A stretch of 10,354 bases of DNA from Desulfobacterales bacterium (GTDB lineage Bacteria; Desulfobacterota; Desulfobacteria; Desulfobacterales; UBA11574), in the NCBI GenBank assembly GCA_012974475.1, contig JAAXQD010000161.1, forward strand, positions 1-10,354, read 5' to 3'. The stretch's first letter is position 1. The number at the start of each line of letters is the position of its first letter. A program made the position numbers and the translations under genes. Below the pieces are notes generated by a model. It ran no database searches, was not told the DNA's origin, and was given only the letters and a program-made list of their open reading frames with translations. This document shows, piece by piece, positions 1-5,849 of this stretch.

Positions 1-6
1 AACCTG

Positions 7-1644
7 ATGGAAAATTTCCAAGAGACTTTTTATCATGAAATGGTTGCGCCAATCATGGACGGGAGAAAGGTTGCTTGGGATCATTTTATTCCCGTGGTGC
101 CGTCTGGCACCAGCCAATACAAGGATGTGAGCTTCATGGGCGCTCAGCTGCCGATTTGGGATTCAACCAAGTGCATCGCTTGCGGCATGTGTGCGGCATC
201 GTGTCCGGATTCAGCCGTTCACGCGACCATTACCAATAAAACGGTCCCCAAGAGTGCGGCCGCGTACTTCAAAGTTTTCAAGAAGCCGCCCAAAGGAATT
301 CCCTGGCAGCGGTTTGCCATGAATATCAACGCGGTTGTCGATCGATGCAAAGGCTGCGGAATCTGTGCTCAGGTCTGTCCGGTGGACGCTTTCAAGATGG
401 TTGATAAAGCCCGGTTGAGCCCGGAGGATCTTCTTCCCGAAAAATACCATGATCTGGACAATACGTATGATGCTGCCCAGTATGTGGACCGGATGCCCCT
501 CAACCACCAGGTGCTTTTTGTCTTTTCCAAGATGTATCCGGGGAAACACACCCTTTGCCCCGGCTGCGGGGAAGGGACCATCAACCTTTTGACATTCTAT
601 GCCCTGGAAAGTCTGCGCAACAGTCCAAAAGGGATCGAAACGTTTTACCAGGGGCTTAAAGTCCTTTCGGATAAAAACAGGCGGGCCATTGAGCACATGA
701 TCGATCGCGGATTTACCATCTATAACATCAACGCCACCGGCTGCAATCAGGTTTCAGAGCTGGTCAATCCGTTTAATACGCGAGTTTACCAGGCCGGTCA
801 TTATGGTTTCGGCACCGCTTCGGCCGCGGCCCTTGGTGCCAAATTCGCCCTGGACCAGTCCTATGCCAACGGTTTCAACGATGTTATGACCAAGATCATA
901 GTGTTTGCCGGTGACGGCGCCATCTATGACATCGGCAACGGTCCCTTCAATTATGCTCTGGGTGAAAATTTCGACATTACCTGGGTGATATACAACAATG
1001 AAGGGTATATGAACACCGGTGCACAGAAATCCGGTGCCACACGCTTTGGGTGTGATCGATCCACCTCACCCATTGGGGAAAAATTTGCAGGAAAGCGGAC
1101 CCTGCATCGTCGTATCGTCGCCCAGGCCACGGCGATTTCACATGTCTATTCCGCCAAACTGACCACCGACAATCCCTTTTATGCCATCAAAATATTAAAA
1201 GAGGCCATCGCCTATTGCGGGCCGTCGGTGGTTGAATTTTTCTCTTACTGTTCCCAGGGTCAACAGAGCCACGATTGGGCGGGTCCGTTGGTCTCCAGAA
1301 TGATGAACGAGGCCAGAAACTGGCAGATTCAGGTTCGAAGGCCGTTTCAAAAGCTCGACATTTCGGCCAATCCGGATCCGGAAAAGTTTTTCCCAAGCAA
1401 AGGCAAGTCTTTTAAGAAGGGCGTTAAACGAGAACCGGCGACGTTTCATGACGTGGTGAGCATGCTGGGCCAGTATCGAAGACATATCCTGTCCCAGGAG
1501 GAGGATGTGATTCCTGAATTGATCGAAGTGAATGAGACGGTGTCCCTTTTCCGTTGGCTCCGGAATCAATATCTGGCCGGGTATATTGATAGAATGCCGA
1601 CTGAAGAGGAAGTTGAACGCATTATCACTGAACGCTACAAGTAA
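7..1644 (+). CDS. 2-oxoacid:ferredoxin oxidoreductase, fused 4Fe-4S / TPP-binding subunit
   Basis: The protein resembles the C-terminal part of pyruvate:ferredoxin oxidoreductase (PFOR/NifJ), which oxidatively decarboxylates a 2-oxoacid to an acyl-CoA and reduces ferredoxin in the cytoplasm. Two [4Fe-4S] motifs are visible: Cys56/59/62/66 and Cys114/117/120/124. A TPP-binding domain follows. It has Cys184, Cys187, Cys246 and Cys415, matching the four ligands of the TPP-proximal cluster in PFOR, and a TPP/Mg motif running from GDG (302-304) to NN (330-331). The layout is therefore a delta-beta fusion. The alpha and gamma domains are not in view and must lie upstream, either as separate genes or in the same chain. 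Only six bases precede the ATG and they keep the frame open (Asn-Leu), so the true start may be outside the window. Residues about 430-545 extend past the TPP core and carry no motif I recognise. The substrate (pyruvate or another 2-oxoacid) cannot be decided from this piece. Confidence 0.85.
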   Translation: MENFQETFYHEMVAPIMDGRKVAWDHFIPVVPSGTSQYKDVSFMGAQLPIWDSTKCIACGMCAASCPDSAVHATITNKTVPKSAAAYFKVFKKPPKGIPWQRFAMNINAVVDRCKGCGICAQVCPVDAFKMVDKARLSPEDLLPEKYHDLDNTYDAAQYVDRMPLNHQVLFVFSKMYPGKHTLCPGCGEGTINLLTFYALESLRNSPKGIETFYQGLKVLSDKNRRAIEHMIDRGFTIYNINATGCNQVSELVNPFNTRVYQAGHYGFGTASAAALGAKFALDQSYANGFNDVMTKIIVFAGDGAIYDIGNGPFNYALGENFDITWVIYNNEGYMNTGAQKSGATRFGCDRSTSPIGEKFAGKRTLHRRIVAQATAISHVYSAKLTTDNPFYAIKILKEAIAYCGPSVVEFFSYCSQGQQSHDWAGPLVSRMMNEARNWQIQVRRPFQKLDISANPDPEKFFPSKGKSFKKGVKREPATFHDVVSMLGQYRRHILSQEEDVIPELIEVNETVSLFRWLRNQYLAGYIDRMPTEEEVERIITERYK

Positions 1645-1662
1645 TAGAATCGCCTCTATGGC

Positions 1663-2403
1663 TTATATTTTCAGGGATGGTTTTGGCTGTAACCACTTAT
1701 TTTTATGGCCATCGTAAAACCATTTGTCCGGGAATCCGCGACGCCGCTGGTAGGAAGGATTTTCCGTCCATTTGATAAGCTCCAGGTATGCCTGGTGGAT
1801 TTTTCTGAATGCATCTGTATCTCCGCCGAGATCTGGATGGTGTTTCTTTGCCTGAAGACGAAAAGCGCTTTTAATGATTTTTTCCAGTTCAGGGGAATTC
1901 AACGCAGATTTTCCAAGCTTCAGACACGTCAATGTGGATTCCTTTATGCTCGGGAGCTTTGTCTCCTTGGGTATAACGAGGCTCGACGACGTTTTTTTGC
2001 TTTTGGCCTTCTCAAGCAGAAACCGCGTGGCGAGGTAGCTTCGATGGGTCCTTTTTTTCTCTGACCACCACTCATTCCCGAGTTTATCAGACATATTGCT
2101 GTAATCTTCAGCAGGTTTTTTATCTGAAGAGCGGGGGAAAATAAAGCTGAAGATTTCTTTGGCGTCATACGGAAGAACATCCATAACGATTAACGTGTCA
2201 GTAAAATAAAACGTCGCATAGCGGGCATTCAATGCCTTAAGCAAGCCGGTTCTTACATTGAGGGTGTATCCGAGTTTTTGACGACAGTCGATTGAACAAT
2301 ATCTTCGTCGGCCAATATTTTCACGGGTACCGCAGGACAGGCACCTGTTTTTTTTAGGGTGGCCTGAACTGTATCCTTTTTTTTGTATCGGGTGCTGAGT
2401 CAT
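1663..2403 (-). CDS. Zinc-finger J-domain protein, putative Hsp70 co-chaperone
   Basis: This 246-residue protein starts at an ATG at 2403. A TTG at 2439 would add 12 residues; neither start has a strong ribosome binding site. Near the N-terminus is a four-Cys motif (Cys21/24/36/40) of the form CxxCG...RRYCSxxC, which looks like a treble-clef zinc finger. About 110 residues of unassigned sequence follow. A J domain then occupies roughly 156-210, with the HPD signature at 189-191, the motif by which J proteins stimulate DnaK ATPase. The last 30 residues are basic and aromatic-rich (GFPDKWFYDG). The gene lies downstream of the DjlA-like gene on the same strand, 96 bases away, so co-transcription is likely. 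Its 3' end faces the oxidoreductase gene with 18 bases between stops. I infer a specialised co-chaperone. The client and the role of the zinc finger are unknown. Confidence 0.8.
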   Translation of the reverse strand: MTQHPIQKKGYSSGHPKKNRCLSCGTRENIGRRRYCSIDCRQKLGYTLNVRTGLLKALNARYATFYFTDTLIVMDVLPYDAKEIFSFIFPRSSDKKPAEDYSNMSDKLGNEWWSEKKRTHRSYLATRFLLEKAKSKKTSSSLVIPKETKLPSIKESTLTCLKLGKSALNSPELEKIIKSAFRLQAKKHHPDLGGDTDAFRKIHQAYLELIKWTENPSYQRRRGFPDKWFYDGHKNKWLQPKPSLKI

Positions 2404-2470
2404 ACCATTTGTGAATATTGTGGCAAAAATAATTTCCAAACCAATGAAACGTGAAGCTTCTAAAAGCCAT

Positions 2471-2483
2471 TTCCGTTACGGAA
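2471..2483. repeat. Perfect 13-base inverted repeat between the two J-domain genes
   Basis: TTCCGT-T-ACGGAA is perfectly symmetric around one base. It lies 17 bases past the stop of the DjlA-like gene and upstream of the second J-domain gene. As RNA it can form only a small 5-bp hairpin with a 3-nt loop and no good U-tract follows, so it is a weak terminator at best. It could be a processing or binding site, or chance. Confidence 0.35.
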
Positions 2484-2499
2484 TGAATCCGCATCTAAA

Positions 2500-3255
2500 T
2501 TATCGAATCCCTCTTTCTTTTTTTATGACATCATAGGCTTCCTGGATTTCCCGGAATTTGTCATTGGCAAATTTTGTAAACTCTTCAGGCAGACCCTTTG
2601 AAGCGATCTTATCCGGATGATAATCAGATACGAGTTTTCGATACTGTTTCTTTATGTGATCGCTTGAATCGTTTCTATCGCATCCAAGGGTGGCATAATA
2701 TTTGTCTACATCCTGGATATACTTCGACTTTAGCTTCCTGTATTTTTCATCGCTGAAATTGAATGTCCTCACAGCGGATAGGATCAGATTCTCTTCACTG
2801 GTACTCAATGCGCCGTCCGCCACGGACACTCTGAGTAAAATATCGATCATAAGATCGAGCATCTGGTATTGTGTCCGAAACTGGCTGTAAAACTGGGTCG
2901 CAAAATCGACAAAATTGTCCGGAGACTCAATGGCTGCATGAAAGACGTTCGTCGCAAGTCTTCTACTTTCAGGGTTCAGGTTCAAATCGTATACCATGAA
3001 ATGTTCGACAGCATCTACCTCTTCCTTTGATACCCGACCATCTGCTTTGGCGAGTTTCGCAAGCATAGAAAACGCTGCGACAAAAAAGGTAAACTGTGCC
3101 TCTTCCCCGGACGAAAGACGGGCCCTTTGGGCGGTGGTATAGGTTTGACCGCCGGTATCAAACGCGTGGCCCAAGGCTGCGCCTGCAATGGCACCCAGGG
3201 GTCCCGCCATAGCAAATCCGATTGTCCCACCGATTATCTTTCCAAACAAACCCAT
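2500..3255 (-). CDS. djlA: DjlA-like co-chaperone (TerB domain plus J domain)
   Basis: This 251-residue protein has the DjlA layout. Residues 1-32 are hydrophobic and glycine-rich with repeated small residues (Gly5, 9, 10, 13, 18, 21, 25, 29), a glycine-zipper-like membrane segment. A TerB-like helical domain follows at about 52-165, with two acidic motifs (KADGRVSKEE near 70-79 and ADGALSTSEE near 146-155). A J domain occupies about 185-248 with HPD at 213-215. E. coli DjlA is similar in length (about 270 residues), is membrane-anchored by a single glycine-rich helix that drives dimerisation, and stimulates DnaK in the cytoplasm. The start is well supported: AAGGAG lies 7 bases before the ATG. 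It is probably the first gene of a two-gene unit with the zinc-finger J protein. I saw no convincing -35/-10 pair in the upstream gap. Confidence 0.87.
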   Translation of the reverse strand: MGLFGKIIGGTIGFAMAGPLGAIAGAALGHAFDTGGQTYTTAQRARLSSGEEAQFTFFVAAFSMLAKLAKADGRVSKEEVDAVEHFMVYDLNLNPESRRLATNVFHAAIESPDNFVDFATQFYSQFRTQYQMLDLMIDILLRVSVADGALSTSEENLILSAVRTFNFSDEKYRKLKSKYIQDVDKYYATLGCDRNDSSDHIKKQYRKLVSDYHPDKIASKGLPEEFTKFANDKFREIQEAYDVIKKERGIR

Positions 3256-3621
3256 TCATATCTCCTTTTTGTGTTCTTTTTTTCGTCGCGATTCATCAAG
3301 TATTTAGTCAAGATGCGGAATGTGCATTCTTGTGTTCAAATAGCATATTTTGTCGGCGTTTCCAAACCTGAAATTTTGACATAGTGCAGTTCTTTGAATC
3401 AGACCCTGTTCAAACGGGTTCCAGGTGTGATTGAATTTTATGAATTATGATTGGCGGGCACGGCTAAGCTCAAGCATTTATTATTTTCTTCGAACATCAT
3501 CCTTAAAAACGGCACAACCTTATCTGAGCCCACGGCTGTAAAGGGACCAAGGCGCAGAAACGAGAAGCAGTTTTTCAGATGAAGCTTTCGGTTTGAATTT
3601 CGTTTTCATAAAAGATCCGGA
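3256..3621. other. 366-base gap without a recognisable gene
   Basis: This stretch separates the DjlA-like gene start from the wbqC-like gene end. Apart from the DjlA ribosome binding site (AAGGAG, 3262-3267 read on the minus strand), I found no tRNA-like cloverleaf, strong hairpin with U-tract or long reading frame. A 33-codon + strand frame starting at 3440 has no ribosome binding site and no protein-like features. The promoter of the DjlA-like gene should be here but is not obvious. Confidence 0.5.
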
Positions 3622-4308
3622 TCAATCTCCAATCATAATATCGTGCCCTTTTGGCCCGCAGTTAAAAATAAGATCGAGTGCAGAGAGATTGGGGATAAAA
3701 CTCCCCCAGAGTTGCGGATAAATCAACAACGGTTGTTTAAATTGGGTCAACCGAATCCCCGCATCCGCGAATCTGTCTGCATCAAGGTATTTTTGAGCAG
3801 CACTCTGAGTTAAAAATCGGGATGCCCCCATTTTCCCGCAGATCTCTATGAGGAGTTTGTCCCCCGTTGAACGAATCCCGAGCTCGGACGATAAGATGAC
3901 CTTTGTCTCAATCTTGAGTTGCTGCATTAGGTAACGGATGGCCCTATGGTTTAAATCGATGAGTTTTTCGAATTTTGTTGACCAAAGCGCTTCAAGGAAG
4001 CCGATGTGCACCTTAAAATATGGTGCTCTGGAATAGGCATTTTTCAAGCTTTCCAAATGTTTTTTGGGCCAGCGGCCGTCATGGCATATCCTGACAGCGT
4101 CGATTTTTTGAAATCCCAAGCCCTTTTTTTTGACCGGAACGGTCATCCACAGGCTTCCCTGATCATTTTTGAATCGATTGCGGTTGATCCAGGTGGTACC
4201 TCGAGGGAATTGAACGTTATCCAAAATTACAAAAATATCCGAAAGATATGCCTTGTAAAAAAAACCTGGAAACGGAAAAAAATAAGGCTGATTTGCGGAT
4301 AAAATCAC
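3622..4308 (-). CDS. WbqC family protein
   Basis: The 228-residue protein matches the WbqC-like family along its whole length. The N-terminus (SANQPYFFPFPGFFYKAYLS, 4-23) corresponds to the family's QPxxxPWxGYF start. The following LDNVQFPRGTTWINRNR (29-45) and WMTVPVKKK (54-62) segments are also characteristic. The family is often found in polysaccharide and lipopolysaccharide clusters, but its biochemical role is not firmly established and no sugar-nucleotide genes flank it here. The start is GTG at 4308. An in-frame TGA lies two codons upstream, and the conserved family start follows immediately, so no earlier start is possible. There is no good ribosome binding site. A TACAAT hexamer at 4330-4335 (minus strand) could be a -10 box, without a matching -35. 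The gene is divergent from the YkgJ-type gene, and the 240 bases between them should hold both promoters. Confidence 0.85.
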   Translation of the reverse strand: MILSANQPYFFPFPGFFYKAYLSDIFVILDNVQFPRGTTWINRNRFKNDQGSLWMTVPVKKKGLGFQKIDAVRICHDGRWPKKHLESLKNAYSRAPYFKVHIGFLEALWSTKFEKLIDLNHRAIRYLMQQLKIETKVILSSELGIRSTGDKLLIEICGKMGASRFLTQSAAQKYLDADRFADAGIRLTQFKQPLLIYPQLWGSFIPNLSALDLIFNCGPKGHDIMIGD

Positions 4309-4472
4309 TTTTCAGTTGACTTTTTTTGTATTGTAACCATTTAAAAAAGATTAAAGCTGACCGGCATTAATTTATCTTTACACAAAAACGAGGCTCACAA
4401 TTATTTGCCAAGGAGTTCATTAATTATTCGACATTGAGCAAACTCCCTTCATTGGAACACACCCCATTAGTA

Positions 4473-4498
4473 GGTGATCCGGTTTTTAGGGGATCACT
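4473..4498. promoter_or_regulatory. Inverted repeat upstream of the YkgJ-type gene
   Basis: GTGATCC (4474-4480) and GGATCAC (4491-4497) are perfect inverted arms around a 10-base centre, with a possible extra G-U pair outside. A perfect -35 hexamer, TTGACA, lies at 4501-4506, just downstream. The best -10 candidate after it (TATCTT, 4521-4526) is only 14 bases away, so the promoter is uncertain. The repeat could be an operator next to that promoter. Confidence 0.35.
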
Positions 4499-4548
4499 GT
4501 TTGACAGCCCGTTGAGCCGTTATCTTTTTAGTTAAAAGGACATGTTTG

Positions 4549-4893
4549 ATGGATATTGAAGATATTTACAATCTGATTCCCGATTTTATGTGTACCGATG
4601 GGTGCCATGAGTGTTGTCAGAACTTTGGGGTGCCTTCCAGAACCAGGGTTGAGGATCAACAGCTCGAAGCGTTCCTCCGGAAAAACTCCATGAAAACTGG
4701 AACAGCTAAAGGCAATACATGTCCGTACCTGGATGAAAAAGGCTGCGCTATCCACCCTGTCAGACCTTTGATTTGTCGTCTGTATGGAACATCCCCAAAC
4801 TACCGCTGCAAAATGAAGGTGGCTCCCCTCAGGCTTCTGCATGAAGACGAGGAAGCGGACATCTTTTATTTTTATAAGACCCATTTTTTCTAG
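4549..4893 (+). CDS. YkgJ-type CxxC cluster protein
   Basis: This 114-residue protein belongs to the YkgJ / Fe-S-or-zinc cluster family. The pattern is Cys15, Cys19, Cys22-Cys23 (CTDGCHECC), then Cys58, Cys66 and Cys76 in the context CPYLDEKGCAIHPVRPLICR, with one more Cys at 87. The family is annotated as putative metal- or Fe-S-cluster binding and its reaction is unknown. The ATG at 4549 is chosen over the adjacent TTG at 4546 because AAAGGA at 4535-4540 lies 8 bases from the ATG. The last 25 residues are acidic and then aromatic (EDEEADIFYFYKTHFF). It stands alone: the gene upstream is divergent and the next downstream is on the opposite strand. I saw no clear terminator. Confidence 0.85.
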   Translation: MDIEDIYNLIPDFMCTDGCHECCQNFGVPSRTRVEDQQLEAFLRKNSMKTGTAKGNTCPYLDEKGCAIHPVRPLICRLYGTSPNYRCKMKVAPLRLLHEDEEADIFYFYKTHFF

Positions 4894-5026
4894 CCCGAAT
4901 TTCTCGTGAAGAATTTAAGCCGGCAACCATTCAGCATCGGTTTCTGTTGTTTCTTTACGAACATTTCCGCACGATTTTACACCATTTGAGCCCAGGACAG
5001 TTTAACGAAGAAAGGACTCCCTTGAA

Positions 5027-5221
5027 TTATTTAAAGCGATAATGAGGCTCGTCTCCTGCTTTGCCCACCAGCATCAGCTGGCCACCACATTGTTCGCAGA
5101 CCAACAGGCTGTCTATAATTTTCGAATCCACGGCAGATGGATCCTCCAACGTAATGTAATCCGCAGGGAAATAATTCGATACCCCACAGTTCATACACAT
5201 ACATTCCATTTCTTTGGTCAT
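5027..5221 (-). CDS. Small zinc-ribbon protein, function unknown
   Basis: This 64-residue protein has two CxxC knuckles (Cys9/Cys12 as CMNCG and Cys42/Cys45 as CEQCGG) separated by 29 residues, with an extra Cys7, consistent with a zinc ribbon. No enzyme motif is visible. The gene is well supported despite its size: AAGGAA lies 6 bases before the ATG, and a TATAAT promoter sits just upstream. It is a single-gene unit, convergent with the YkgJ-type gene and divergent from the 104-residue gene. Small ribbons of this type are often RNA-, DNA- or protein-binding adaptors, which is only an inference here. Confidence 0.75.
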   Translation of the reverse strand: MTKEMECMCMNCGVSNYFPADYITLEDPSAVDSKIIDSLLVCEQCGGQLMLVGKAGDEPHYRFK

Positions 5222-5245
5222 GATCGTTTCCTTGTTAGACCCAAT

Positions 5246-5274
5246 ATTATATCTTAACGGTTAAATTCTTTGAA
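5246..5274 (-). promoter_or_regulatory. Sigma-70-type promoter with palindrome in the spacer
   Basis: Read on the minus strand, TTCAAA (5274-5269) and a perfect TATAAT (5251-5246) are separated by 17 bases. Transcription would begin around 5239, giving a short leader that contains the AAGGAA ribosome binding site of the 64-residue zinc-ribbon gene. The spacer holds a perfect 11-base palindrome, TTAACCGTTAA (5254-5264), placed where a bound repressor would block RNA polymerase. The promoter call is fairly firm. The operator role is inferred. Confidence 0.6.
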
Positions 5275-5451
5275 CCAAGACGATTTCCGGAAATAATACT
5301 TCCAAAAATCTATCGTGTTATATTAGATCGCACATTATGATTTTCCCATCAACCAGAAGCGGTAAACCGCCCGATTTTCCGAAAAAAAGACAAAAGAGTT
5401 CTCAAAGCTAAAAAATTTTATGGACCTTCTTAATTTTAAAGTGTAGAAAGT

Positions 5452-5475
5452 TATAGTATATCAAATTCATTTGAT
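5452..5475 (+). promoter_or_regulatory. Candidate -10 box and start-site palindrome for the gltX unit
   Basis: TATAGT (5452-5457) matches the -10 consensus at five of six positions. It is followed at once by ATCAAAT-TC-ATTTGAT (5460-5475), seven-base perfect inverted arms around two bases, where the transcript would start. No good -35 is seen about 17 bases upstream (CTTAAT at 5429-5434), so an activator may be needed or the call may be wrong. It precedes the 104-residue gene, whose ribosome binding site is AAAGGAG at 5487-5493. Confidence 0.4.
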
Positions 5476-5499
5476 TTATTCTACCCAAAGGAGCTTAAA

Positions 5500-5814
5500 A
5501 TGTATGAAATAATTGCAAACCCTGATGATTACAACATTGCTTCTTTAGAAGAGGGGCTCGGCCATAAGCAAATCACCTTTCCCGATGACAAACGAAGAAG
5601 GTGGGCCGAAGAAATAGAAGTTTTTGCCGAAAAGTTGGACGGTTTGTCCGGTAAAGCCAAACAGCTTCAGAAACTTCTTGAGAGTGAAGATGCCATCCAG
5701 GCAACACCCGCATCTCTAAAAACATTTAAGGTGCAATTATTCAAAATAAACAATTCGTTAAATACAGTATTCGATCTGGCAAAAAAACTTGAAACCGACA
5801 TTGTAAAGAAATAA
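5500..5814 (+). CDS. Small helical protein of unknown function upstream of gltX
   Basis: I do not recognise this 104-residue protein. It is charged and mostly helical in character, with no Cys, no signal peptide and no membrane segment. A stretch at about 33-100 (rich in Glu, Lys, Leu) could form a coiled coil, interrupted near residues 65-71 by ATPAS. The start is strong: AAAGGAG lies 6 bases before the ATG. Only 35 bases without a terminator separate it from gltX, so it is probably the first gene of the gltX-glnS transcription unit. That position suggests a housekeeping or regulatory role, but nothing in the sequence names one. Confidence 0.72.
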   Translation: MYEIIANPDDYNIASLEEGLGHKQITFPDDKRRRWAEEIEVFAEKLDGLSGKAKQLQKLLESEDAIQATPASLKTFKVQLFKINNSLNTVFDLAKKLETDIVKK

Positions 5815-5849
5815 AATTGTTGAGATTTCCCAAGAAAAGGTAAAACAAT

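Noticed and set aside
211..696. 161-codon minus-strand frame inside the oxidoreductase gene
   Set aside because: It is antisense to clear [4Fe-4S] and TPP-domain coding sequence and has no ribosome binding site or recognisable motif.
1645..1662. Shared terminator between the convergent oxidoreductase and J-protein genes
   Set aside because: The 18-base gap contains no stem-loop.
3403..3419. ACCCTGTTCAAACGGGT as a T-arm of a tRNA or a terminator
   Set aside because: The loop closes poorly, a bulge breaks the stem, and no acceptor or anticodon arms or U-tract are nearby.
5359..5370. GCGGT-AA-ACCGC palindrome as a terminator
   Set aside because: It is in the middle of a divergent intergenic region, has a 2-base centre, and no gene ends into it on either strand.
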